DNA of 64,000 nt from Brevundimonas sp. G8. Its GTDB lineage: Bacteria; Pseudomonadota; Alphaproteobacteria; Caulobacterales; Caulobacteraceae. How positions within the stretch are numbered: position 1 is the first letter of the stretch; each line of letters opens with the position of its first letter. Below, in pieces: positions 1 to 7,523 of the stretch. The notes beneath the pieces are model-generated. The model had not been told where the DNA came from and ran no database searches. It saw only the letters and a program-made list of their open reading frames with translations. The position numbers were made by a program, and so were the translations under genes. The stretch covers positions 1,993,604 to 2,057,603 of the forward strand of contig NZ_LR732816.1 in assembly GCF_902506205.1 (NCBI RefSeq). Direction: 5' to 3'.

Positions 1-10
1 ATTGTGTTTC

Positions 11-47
11 GTTCCCTTTGGGCCGCTCTCAAGGCGGTAACGGGAAC
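11..47. repeat. inverted repeat downstream of purU
   Basis: GTTCCC (11-16) pairs with GGGAAC (42-47), and an inner CCGC (23-26) pairs with GCGG (34-37). It lies about 60 bases past the purU stop on the leftward transcript. It has no T-run, so a terminator role is only possible. Nothing else is visible in bases 1-108. Confidence 0.3.
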
Positions 48-108
48 GTTACGTTCGAAACCGCATAAAGGATGCGTGTGGCGCGACAAGAAATCGCAGC
101 TTCACCAT

Positions 109-951
109 TCAGTCTTCGAATACGACCGTCTTTGTGCCGTGCAGCAAAACACGGTCTTCCAGATGGCGACGAACAGCGCGCGCCAGGACGCGGCGTTCAA
201 TATCTCTCCCCTTGCGGATCAAATCTTCGGGCGTGTCGCGGTGGCTGATCCGCTCGACGTCCTGTTCGATGATGGGGCCTTCGTCCAGGTCGGGGGTGAC
301 ATAGTGGGCGGTGGCGCCGATCACCTTCACGCCTCGCGCGTGGGCCTGATGATAGGGGCGGGCGCCCTTGAAGCCGGGCAGGAAGGAGTGATGGATGTTG
401 ATGCAGCGTCCCTCCAGCTTGCGACTGAGGTCGTCCGACAGGATCTGCATGTAGCGCGCCAGCACGACCAGTTCCGTCCCCGTCTCCTCGATCAGCCGCA
501 GCAGTTCCGCCTCCTGCGCCGGCTTGTCGGCGGCGTTGATCGGGAGGTGATGGAAGGGCAGGTCGCCCAGGTCGACATGGCCGATCTGCTCGCGCGGATG
601 GTTCGACACGACCGCCGTCACCTGCATCGCCAGTTCGTCGATGCGCCAGCGGTACAGCAGGTCCGCCAGACAGTGATCGAACTTGGACGCCAGGATCATC
701 ACCTTACGCGGCGCGGGACCTCGCAGGGTCCAGTCCATGGCGAACCGCTCGGCCAGGGGCGCGAAGGCGGCGCGGATCGCGGTCTCGGCGTCGCCGTCCG
801 CCGGCTCGAACACCACCCGCATGAAGAAGGTGGCGCTGGAGGCGTCGCCGAACTGTTGCGCGTCGGAGATGTTGGCGTCCCGCTCCAGCAGGAAGGCGGA
901 AACGGCCGCGACGATGCCGTGGCGGTCGGGGCAGGACAGGGTCAGGATCAT
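109..951 (-). CDS. purU: formyltetrahydrofolate deformylase
   Basis: Hydrolyses 10-formyl-THF to formate and THF, balancing one-carbon units and supplying formate for purine synthesis. The 280-residue protein has an N-terminal ACT domain (about 1-80, starting [16 protein letters not shown]) and a formyl-transferase-type catalytic domain (about 85-280). The INIHHSFLP segment (184-192) and LDEGPI (222-227) supply the Asn/His/Asp residues typical of the family. Length matches PurU. It is the last gene of a four-gene leftward operon; its ATG overlaps the stop of the upstream glycosylase gene by one base (TGATG), indicating translational coupling. Confidence 0.95.
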   Translation of the reverse strand: MILTLSCPDRHGIVAAVSAFLLERDANISDAQQFGDASSATFFMRVVFEPADGDAETAIRAAFAPLAERFAMDWTLRGPAPRKVMILASKFDHCLADLLYRWRIDELAMQVTAVVSNHPREQIGHVDLGDLPFHHLPINAADKPAQEAELLRLIEETGTELVVLARYMQILSDDLSRKLEGRCINIHHSFLPGFKGARPYHQAHARGVKVIGATAHYVTPDLDEGPIIEQDVERISHRDTPEDLIRKGRDIERRVLARAVRRHLEDRVLLHGTKTVVFED

Positions 952-1472
952 CAGGCGGCAGGCTTATCCGGGAGAAACTTCCCCAGTATGGCCCAGCTGT
1001 CCGCCTTTGCCGACAAGGATATTGCATGGGCGGGGCTGGATGACGGCAGATCGATCAAGGCGGCGCCCTTTACGTCGGCCAGGATGCGCCGCCCCAGTTT
1101 GCTCGCCAGCTTGCCATTGAATGCGACGCCCCGCAGGTTCGGCAGGCTTTCGACCAAGCCCCTCAGATCGGCTGCCTCCGGCGACCGGATCGCCGCATCC
1201 AGACTGCCCGACCGCTCCGCCGAGGCGATCACGTCCCACAGACCGACGCCGCGCGCCTTCAACCGGTCGAGCCGCTGCTCATAGGGTCGTGTCGCGAGGT
1301 CTTCTCCCAGCACCCCGCCGATCAGGGGCCAAAAGCCATTGCGCGGATGGGCGTAATACTGCGCCGCCTTCAGCGACGCGTCGCCAGGTAGGCTGCCCAG
1401 GATCAGAAGTCGGGTCTCCATGTCGACCACGGGGGCGAAGCCCTGCCTGCGGTCGCCGATAGGGTCCGTCAC
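951..1472 (-). CDS. DNA-deoxyinosine (hypoxanthine) glycosylase, UDG superfamily family 6
   Basis: Probably removes deaminated adenine (hypoxanthine) from DNA in the cytoplasm. The 173-residue protein has the compact single-domain UDG fold layout: motif 1 at GSLPG (26-30), HPRNGFW (42-48) with the Asn seen in the hypoxanthine-DNA glycosylase family, and the C-terminal motif LPSSSPAHA (142-150). It starts with GTG, overlapping the stop of the upstream oxygenase gene (GTGA), and its own stop overlaps the purU start. Substrate preference is taken from family membership and cannot be read from the sequence; other mismatched bases are possible. Confidence 0.85.
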   Translation of the reverse strand: MTDPIGDRRQGFAPVVDMETRLLILGSLPGDASLKAAQYYAHPRNGFWPLIGGVLGEDLATRPYEQRLDRLKARGVGLWDVIASAERSGSLDAAIRSPEAADLRGLVESLPNLRGVAFNGKLASKLGRRILADVKGAALIDLPSSSPAHAISLSAKADSWAILGKFLPDKPAA

Positions 1473-2200
1473 TTGACTGGCGGGTCGTCGCGCAGCCAGC
1501 CGGTGATCGAGCGGCGCTTGCCGCCGGCATAGGCGGCGACCGGCGCGACGGAGTGCATGCGGGGTGTCTTGAACACGGTCCAGACGTTGAAGCCAGGCTT
1601 GAAGCCACGCTCGATGTCCCCGTTCGCGTCGTGGAACATCAACTGGCCGCCCCAGTCGGGCCGCCAGTCGCGCGACAGGCCCAGCGTATAGGCCGCGCGC
1701 CGTTCGCCCACACCCGTGTCGTCATGCTGGGTCAGGAAGTCGCCGGGCCGGAACCAGGTCGCCTGGGCGTCGATCTTGGTCACGCTCGCTTCGCCCGTCA
1801 CCGCCTTGGCGAAGGTGGTGAATGGGGTGTCGTTGAAGAATTGCAGCAGGACATGGGTGGCGTGGCCCGGATCCTTGCCGGTCAGTAAGGCCGGGATGAT
1901 CGGATAGGCCAGATAGATGAAGGAGAAGCCGGTGCGGCCTTCCGACAAGGCGTGCTGGATTCTGGCGGTGACCGCCTCGCGACTCAACTCGGCCATGTCC
2001 TGCGGCGACAGCAGTTTGCCGCCTTCGGGCGTCTTCAGCGACAGATGCCAGGCCGTGTCGTGTTCCAGCGCGAGCGCCAGCCAGTCAGCGCTCTCCTGAT
2101 TGAGCAGGTCTGGCACCTGCACCATGCCGTCGCGCGCATAGGCCTCCGCATAGTCGCGGGGATCGAGCCGGGGATTGAGCCGGATCGTGCGCTCGCTCAT
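1469..2200 (-). CDS. 2-oxoglutarate/Fe(II)-dependent oxygenase family protein
   Basis: A 243-residue protein with the jelly-roll dioxygenase iron site: H159-D160-D161 (the HxD motif in TQHDDTG), a distal His216 (MHSVAP) and Arg230 in KRRSITGW, which would bind the 2-oxoglutarate carboxylate. The substrate is unknown. Relatives include protein hydroxylases and Ofd1/Tpp1-like enzymes. It sits between purB (3 bases upstream) and the hypoxanthine-DNA glycosylase gene (4-base overlap), so it is almost certainly cotranscribed with them. No signal peptide is seen, so it should be cytoplasmic. Confidence 0.8.
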   Translation of the reverse strand: MSERTIRLNPRLDPRDYAEAYARDGMVQVPDLLNQESADWLALALEHDTAWHLSLKTPEGGKLLSPQDMAELSREAVTARIQHALSEGRTGFSFIYLAYPIIPALLTGKDPGHATHVLLQFFNDTPFTTFAKAVTGEASVTKIDAQATWFRPGDFLTQHDDTGVGERRAAYTLGLSRDWRPDWGGQLMFHDANGDIERGFKPGFNVWTVFKTPRMHSVAPVAAYAGGKRRSITGWLRDDPPVK

Positions 2201-2204
2201 GGCC

Positions 2205-3503
2205 TCAGTCTCCGAACACCCGCTTGAACACCACGTCCACGTTCTTGGTGTGATAGTCGAGGTCGAACAGGGCTTCCAACTGGTCGGCGGGCAGGGTGAC
2301 GCGGTCGTCGGCCTTCAGGAAGTCGATGAAGACCCCTTCGCCGCGCCAGACCTTCATGGCGTTTTCCTGCACGGCGGCATAGGCGTCCTCGCGCGAGATG
2401 CCGGCCTGCGTCAGGGCCAGCATGACCCGTTGCGAGTGAACAAGACCGCCCAGGCGGTCGATGTTCTTCTGCATGTTCTCAGGATAGACGTTCAGCCGCT
2501 CGACCACATTGGCCAGACGCTGCAGGGCGAAGTCCAGGTGGATGGTGGCGTCGGGGCCGATGCCGCGCTCGACCGAGGAGTGGCTGATGTCGCGCTCATG
2601 CCACAGGGCGACGTTCTCCATCGCGGGCGTCACGGCCGAACGGACCAGACGGGCCAGGCCGGTCAGGTTCTCGGTCAGGATGGGGTTGCGCTTGTGCGGC
2701 ATGGCCGACGAGCCCTTCTGGCCCTTGTCGAAGAATTCCTCGGCCTCCAGCACCTCGGTGCGCTGCAGGTGACGGATCTCGACGGCGAGGCGTTCGACCG
2801 AAGAAGCAACGACGCCCAGGGCCGCGAAGAAGGCGGCGTGACGGTCGCGCGGGATGACCTGGGTCGAGACCGGCTCGACCTGCAGGCCCATCTTGTCGGC
2901 CACATACTGTTCGACGGCGGGATCGACATTGGCGAAGGTGCCGACGGCGCCCGAGATGGCGCAGGTTGCGATCTCTTCCTTGGCGGTGATCAGGCGGCGT
3001 TTGGCGCGCTGGAACTCGGCGTGATAGCCGGCCAGCTTCAGGCCGAAGGTCACCGGCTCGGCGTGAATGCCGTGGCTGCGGCCGACGGTCGGGGTATATT
3101 TATGCTCCTTGGCGCGGGTTTCCAGCGCGGCCAGAACCCGGTCGACGCCGTCGATCAGCAGGTCCGACGAGCGCGCCAGCTGAACCGCGAAACAGGTGTC
3201 CAACACGTCCGACGAGGTCATGCCCTGGTGCAGGAAGCGGGCTTCCTCGCCGACGATTTCCGACACATGGGTCAGGAAGGCGATGACGTCGTGCTTGGTG
3301 GTGCGCTCGATCTCGTCGATGCGGTCGGCGTCGAAGGTCGCGTCCTTGCCCTTGGCCCAGATGGCGTCGGCCGCATCCTGAGGGATCACGCCCAGCTCGG
3401 CCATCTTGGCAGCGGCATGGGCCTCGATCTCGAACCAGATCTTGTACTTGGTCTCTTGCGACCAGAGGGCGGCGGCGACGGGGCGGGAATAGCGCGTGAT
3501 CAT
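2205..3503 (-). CDS. purB: adenylosuccinate lyase
   Basis: Cleaves SAICAR to AICAR and adenylosuccinate to AMP, releasing fumarate, in de novo purine synthesis. The 432-residue protein has the fumarase/aspartase superfamily signature [10 protein letters not shown] at 265-274 (flexible loop with the catalytic serine) and a catalytic-type His144 in GRSHG. Length and N-terminus (MITRYSRP) are typical of alphaproteobacterial PurB. It heads the operon purB-oxygenase-glycosylase-purU and is divergent from the guanidinium exporter gene, whose riboswitch lies in the shared 153-base spacer. Confidence 0.97.
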   Translation of the reverse strand: MITRYSRPVAAALWSQETKYKIWFEIEAHAAAKMAELGVIPQDAADAIWAKGKDATFDADRIDEIERTTKHDVIAFLTHVSEIVGEEARFLHQGMTSSDVLDTCFAVQLARSSDLLIDGVDRVLAALETRAKEHKYTPTVGRSHGIHAEPVTFGLKLAGYHAEFQRAKRRLITAKEEIATCAISGAVGTFANVDPAVEQYVADKMGLQVEPVSTQVIPRDRHAAFFAALGVVASSVERLAVEIRHLQRTEVLEAEEFFDKGQKGSSAMPHKRNPILTENLTGLARLVRSAVTPAMENVALWHERDISHSSVERGIGPDATIHLDFALQRLANVVERLNVYPENMQKNIDRLGGLVHSQRVMLALTQAGISREDAYAAVQENAMKVWRGEGVFIDFLKADDRVTLPADQLEALFDLDYHTKNVDVVFKRVFGD

Positions 3504-3585
3504 GGGCCGGTCGTGTCGGTCTCAAGGGGCTCGGAGTCAAGGTTCGTCGCTTGACTTCCGGTCGGCCTGTCCCAGATATCGGCTC

Positions 3586-3634
3586 AGAGGACGACCTCTC
3601 CCTTCATCGGGCATGACTGCCGGGACGACCCGGC
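3586..3634 (+). promoter_or_regulatory. guanidine-II (mini-ykkC) riboswitch
   Basis: Two consecutive hairpins each close an ACGA tetraloop. Hairpin 1 is AGAGG-ACGA-CCTCT (3586-3599). Hairpin 2 is GCCGGG-ACGA-CCCGGC (3619-3634). The linker is 19 bases. This matches the mini-ykkC/guanidine-II consensus of two stem-loops with ACGR loops. The second stem ends 10 bases before the ribosome binding site AAGGGAG (3644-3650), so guanidine binding probably frees translation initiation of the SMR transporter gene. The downstream gene is the expected target. Confidence 0.9.
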
Positions 3635-3656
3635 TCGCCATGCAAGGGAGCACGTC

Positions 3657-3977
3657 ATGGCCTGGATTTTTCTTCTTCTCGCCGGTCTTCTTGAAATCGT
3701 CTGGGCCGTCTTGATGAAGGCGTCGGCGGGTTTCACCAAGCCGTGGCCGACCGTGGGCATGGTTGTCTTCATGATCGGCTCGTTCGGCTTGCTGTCGATG
3801 GCGATGAAGACCCTTCCATTGGGCACGGCCTACGCCATCTGGACCGGCATCGGAGCGGTCGGCGCTTTTGTGGTCGGAGCCTTGTTCCTGGGCGAGCCGC
3901 TGACACCACTACGGATCGCGGGCGTCACCCTCGTGGTGTCGGGCCTGGTTGTGCTGAAGCTGGCGTCCAGCCATTGA
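3657..3977 (+). CDS. gdx: SMR-family guanidinium exporter
   Basis: A 106-residue, four-helix small multidrug resistance protein of the SugE/Gdx subtype. It has the conserved membrane glutamate E13 (GLLEIVWAV) and the ending GLVVLKLAS. The guanidine-II riboswitch directly upstream indicates that the substrate is guanidinium, exported in exchange for protons, rather than quaternary ammonium compounds. It would function as a dual-topology homodimer in the inner membrane. A strong SD (AAGGGAG) lies 6 bases before the ATG. The GST gene 30 bases downstream could share the transcript. Confidence 0.93.
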   Translation: MAWIFLLLAGLLEIVWAVLMKASAGFTKPWPTVGMVVFMIGSFGLLSMAMKTLPLGTAYAIWTGIGAVGAFVVGALFLGEPLTPLRIAGVTLVVSGLVVLKLASSH

Positions 3978-4007
3978 TGGTCGCCACGTTTCCAAGGTGA
4001 GGACGAC

Positions 4008-4664
4008 ATGGAACTGGTGATCGGAGACAAGGCCTATTCGACATGGTCGCTGCGGCCCTGGCTGGTGCTGAAACACTGTGGCGCGTCGTTCGACGAGATC
4101 GTCGTGCCGCTGAACCAGCCGGACACCGATCGCCGCCTTCGTGAGCATTCGCCATCCGGCCTCGTGCCGGTGTTGAAGGTCGACGGCGAAGTCATCTGGG
4201 ACTCGATGGCCATCGCTGTCTGGGCGGCCGAACGCTATCCCGAGGCGCGGCTCTGGCCCGCCGACGCCCATGCGCGCTGGCTGGCGCGGTCTGCGGCCTG
4301 CGAGATGCATGGCGGTTTCAGCGCCTTGCGAACCGCCTGTTCGACCGGCCCCGATCACTGGATGGTCGGCCCCAGCCGCGCCCCCACGCCGCAAAATCCG
4401 GGATTGGACAAGGACCTGCGCCGCATCGTCGAACTGTGGCGGGGGATGCGGGACCGGTTCGGGGGCGGCGGGCCGTATCTGTTCGGAGAATGGTCCGTGC
4501 CGGACGCCTTCTTCACGCCGGTCGCGGCGCGCATTCGCCATTTCCAACTGGACCTGGCGACCCACGGCGACGACGGGACGGCCCAGGCCTATGCCGATAC
4601 CCTGCTGGCCCATCCCGACTTCCGCCAATGGGAGGCCGACGCCTTGGCTTCAACGGGGGCTTAA
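4008..4664 (+). CDS. glutathione S-transferase family protein
   Basis: A 218-residue cytoplasmic protein with an N-terminal thioredoxin-like GST domain (about 1-78; NxYSTWSLRPWLVL near the expected glutathione site, then SGLVPVLKVDG with the cis-proline and DSMAIAVWAAE) and an all-helical C-terminal domain (about 85-215). Serine 11-12 in AYSTWSLR is a plausible catalytic residue. The substrate is unknown. It follows the guanidinium exporter by 30 bases with an SD-like GGTGAGGA and may belong to that transcript, although no functional tie is known. Confidence 0.85.
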   Translation: MELVIGDKAYSTWSLRPWLVLKHCGASFDEIVVPLNQPDTDRRLREHSPSGLVPVLKVDGEVIWDSMAIAVWAAERYPEARLWPADAHARWLARSAACEMHGGFSALRTACSTGPDHWMVGPSRAPTPQNPGLDKDLRRIVELWRGMRDRFGGGGPYLFGEWSVPDAFFTPVAARIRHFQLDLATHGDDGTAQAYADTLLAHPDFRQWEADALASTGA

Positions 4665-4721
4665 CGGGCGAAAACCATCCCGCCTGACGCTGCATTAAGC
4701 GGACGCTGTTATACGTTGGGC

Positions 4722-4853
4722 ATGAAAAGCCCGCCCCTTCCGCACGATCCGGCCGAACCCGCGTCGCGCGGCATTCATCCGGTGATGGGCTATGGTTTGG
4801 CGGCCCTGATCGGCGCGGCCTTCTGGGCCAGCCTGCTGTTTGCGGTCTTCTAG
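4722..4853 (+). CDS. 43-residue single-pass membrane protein
   Basis: A short open frame (start 4722, stop TAG 4851-4853) begins MKSPPLPHDPAEPASRG and then has one hydrophobic segment (about residues 23-43, GYGLAALIGAAFWASLLFAV) ending near the C-terminus. The basic/proline-rich head and single helix suggest a small inner-membrane protein. No clear SD precedes the ATG, and TTATAC lies 10 bases upstream, so the mRNA may be leaderless. The stop shares the tetranucleotide CTAG with the stop of the convergent transglycosylase gene. Function unknown. Confidence 0.65.
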   Translation: MKSPPLPHDPAEPASRGIHPVMGYGLAALIGAAFWASLLFAVF

Positions 4854-6535
4854 CGAACGCCGGCGACGGTGGTCGCTTCGGCGATCAGGACCGGCTCGGC
4901 CTGGGGCGGCGGCGCGACATAGTCCAGCGAGACCGGCACGGCCTTTGCGCCCGACGCCAGGGCGTCCAGCGTCTTCAGCGGTGCGCCGAACAGGCGCTGA
5001 TAGATCCAGTAGCTGGCCACGACCTTTTCGACGTAGTCGCGCGCCTGGGGCACGTCGATCGTCTCGATCAGCAGCAGGGGATCGGCGTCCGGTCCCAGCT
5101 TGCGCACCGCCGCCAGCATCGGGCCCGGCCCGGCGTTGTAGGAGGCCACGGCCCGCAGCAGGTCGCCCTGGAAGGCCGGCAGGGCCAGCATCCGGTTGAT
5201 GTAGGTCTGGCCCAGACGCATGTTCACCGCCGGGACCAGCAGCTTGGACGGGTCGGAGACGAAGCTGCGATCCCCCGTCATCTCGGCCGCCGTCGTCGGC
5301 ATCACCTGCATCAGCCCATAGGCGCCGACGCTGGAGCGGGCGTTGGGATTGAAGTCGGTTTCCTTCAGCGCCAGCGCATAGACCAGCGACTTCTCGATGA
5401 CGAAACCGCCCTCGGGCGCCAGGTCCGGCATCGGATAGCGGGTGGCGTCGATACGGGTCGCGTCCGCATTGCCGACGGGCATGATGGCGCGCGCCAGGGC
5501 CGTCCACATCTTGGCCGCATCGCCGACGGCGGTGCGCAGGCCCGAACGCAGCTCGGTCTCGGCGTCGGCGCGACGTCCGACCTCGTAGAAGGCGACGGTG
5601 CGGCGGGCGCGGGCGTCGGCCTGGACGAAGGCTTCCAGCGCGGTCGGCTCGACGGCGGCGCTCTGGGGCACATAGGCGGCGCGGCGCAGGCGCGGCTCGG
5701 CCTCATAGGCGCGGGGGCCCATGTTTTCGATGGGCGGCTCCTCGCCCAGCTGACGCAGGGCGATCTGACCATAGAAGGTGGCGGGCCACTGGGCCGACAG
5801 GCGCAGATAGTCGGTCACGCGATCCTGGCGGCCCGACTGGCCGGCTGCGCGTGCGGTCCAGTAGGCGGCGCCGGCGCGAACCCAGGGGTCTTCGGTCGGA
5901 TCGTTGGCGACGCGTTCGAAGGCGGCGAAGGATTCATGGAATTGGCCCAGTCGCCATTCCGCCAGGCCCACGGTCCACCAGTCGCCGATCTGGCGGCCCA
6001 TGGCCGAGGCGCCGGTCAGGTCGTCGTTGTTGTAGGCGACGCGCGCCGCCTTGGCCGGATCGTCGACGCCGCCGCCGCCCGAGACAGCCGTCACCAGACT
6101 GTTCCAGGTGCGTCCGATCACGCCGCCGGGCCGCACCGGCTCGGGCGCGCCGTCGGGGCGGCGACGCAGGGCCAGGGTATAGACGCGGTCCGCGCACGGC
6201 AGGTCGGAGTAGTTTTCCAGCCAAGCCGTCAGCTCTTCATAGGTGGCGACGTGATCCGGGTGGAACAGGCTCTCGAACTCGACCTGACCCAGCAGGACCC
6301 GGTCCTGCGCCTGGCGCGCCGAGGCGCGGGCGGTCTCGATGTCGCCGCGCCGCAGGGCGTCGAAGGCGGTGGTGTAGGAGATGCGGTCCGCAGAGCTGAG
6401 CGCGGTGGGCCGCGTGGAACTGGCGCTCGATTCGGCCGTTGATCCGTAAGGTGTCTCGGCGATCGCCGCGCCTGCCAAGGCGCTGAAAGCGACAGCAAGC
6501 GTTGGCGCGAGGAACGCGCGGCGGAACAGAAACAT
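4850..6535 (-). CDS. soluble lytic murein transglycosylase
   Basis: Cleaves the beta-1,4 MurNAc-GlcNAc bond of peptidoglycan in the periplasm. The 561-residue protein has a signal peptide (MFLFRRAF then a hydrophobic run to about residue 26), a long helical superhelix region (about 50-360) as in Slt70, and a C-terminal Slt domain (about 375-520). The catalytic Glu392 is in ALALKETDF, followed by the SSVGAYGLMQVMPTTA motif and the YNAGPG motif. The start is supported by the signal peptide. It ends convergently on the small membrane protein gene with overlapping stop codons. Confidence 0.9.
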   Translation of the reverse strand: MFLFRRAFLAPTLAVAFSALAGAAIAETPYGSTAESSASSTRPTALSSADRISYTTAFDALRRGDIETARASARQAQDRVLLGQVEFESLFHPDHVATYEELTAWLENYSDLPCADRVYTLALRRRPDGAPEPVRPGGVIGRTWNSLVTAVSGGGGVDDPAKAARVAYNNDDLTGASAMGRQIGDWWTVGLAEWRLGQFHESFAAFERVANDPTEDPWVRAGAAYWTARAAGQSGRQDRVTDYLRLSAQWPATFYGQIALRQLGEEPPIENMGPRAYEAEPRLRRAAYVPQSAAVEPTALEAFVQADARARRTVAFYEVGRRADAETELRSGLRTAVGDAAKMWTALARAIMPVGNADATRIDATRYPMPDLAPEGGFVIEKSLVYALALKETDFNPNARSSVGAYGLMQVMPTTAAEMTGDRSFVSDPSKLLVPAVNMRLGQTYINRMLALPAFQGDLLRAVASYNAGPGPMLAAVRKLGPDADPLLLIETIDVPQARDYVEKVVASYWIYQRLFGAPLKTLDALASGAKAVPVSLDYVAPPPQAEPVLIAEATTVAGVR

Positions 6536-6620
6536 AAGCGGCGGCCCCCTCGTTGGCGACGCGCGTAAGATACTAGGCGCGTGTATGGCGATCGGTCGTC
6601 AGCATGCGAGCATGCAGCGA

Positions 6621-7433
6621 TTAGCCTTGTTCTTCAACCGAGTCCGTTTCAAGGCGAACGGCCAGCGAGAGCAGGTCGCTCCACACCTGACGCTTGGCCT
6701 GGGGCTGACGCAGCAGGAAGGCCGGGTGCAGGGTCGGCATGACGGGGGCGGACACGGCGCCCTCGGCCAGACGCCATTCCTTCCAATTGCCGCGCAACTT
6801 CATGATCCCTTCTTCAGCCTGAAGCACGGACTTGGCCGAGGCCGCGCCCAGCAGCAGCACGGCCTTGGGCTGCAACAAAGCAAAGGCGCGCTCGACGAAG
6901 GGGGCGCAGACGGCCTGCTCCTGCGGGCTGGGCGTGCGATTGCCGGGCGGACGCCAGAAGACGGTGTTGGTGATGAAGACCTTGTCGGTCAGGCCTGCCG
7001 CCGCCAGCATCCGGTCCAGCAACTGACCGGCCTTGCCGACGAAGGGCTGGCCCATCCGGTCCTCGTCCCCGCCGGGGCCTTCGCCGATGATCAGGACCGA
7101 GGCGTTGGGGTTGCCGCGCCCGAACACCGACTGGGTCGCGCCCATGCCGCGCAAGGGGCAGCCCTCGAAGGCCGCAACGGCCGCCGCCAGATCCTGAAGC
7201 GTCGCTGCGCCCGACGCCAGTCGTCGCGCCTCGGCGATGGCGTCCTCGGCGTTGACGCCGGCCAGCGGCATGACGACCGAGGCGGTCGCCTTTTGCACGG
7301 CTTTTACCGCCGGCGGCGGGGCCACATGGGTGTGGTCGACGGGCGCGTCGCCATAGCAGGCGTCCACCCCCGCATCCCGCCAGAAGGCGAGCAGGCTTTC
7401 GACTGCAGCGATGTCATGGGGTTGCGCGTTCAT
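6621..7433 (-). CDS. uracil-DNA glycosylase, family 4-like, with incomplete Fe-S ligand set
   Basis: Removes uracil from DNA. The 270-residue protein contains the family-4 motif 1 GEGPGGDEDRMGQPFVG (117-133) and the C-terminal HPAFLLR motif (236-242). Of the four cysteines that hold the 4Fe-4S cluster in thermophilic family-4 enzymes, only C92 (GCPL) and C176 (AVCAPF) line up; the other two positions are F89 and W160 (FWRPPGNRTP). The N-terminal about 75 residues are a variable extension. Loss of these two cysteines occurs in other alphaproteobacterial members as far as I recall, so the enzyme may still be active without a cluster. Confidence 0.85.
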   Translation of the reverse strand: MNAQPHDIAAVESLLAFWRDAGVDACYGDAPVDHTHVAPPPAVKAVQKATASVVMPLAGVNAEDAIAEARRLASGAATLQDLAAAVAAFEGCPLRGMGATQSVFGRGNPNASVLIIGEGPGGDEDRMGQPFVGKAGQLLDRMLAAAGLTDKVFITNTVFWRPPGNRTPSPQEQAVCAPFVERAFALLQPKAVLLLGAASAKSVLQAEEGIMKLRGNWKEWRLAEGAVSAPVMPTLHPAFLLRQPQAKRQVWSDLLSLAVRLETDSVEEQG

Positions 7434-7523
7434 GTCTCGGGCTACCGATAAGCCTTGACCGCCCTCGCGTCACCTTCCGATAAGCGGCATAACCACACAG
7501 ACAACCGGGATTCAGGGGAAATC

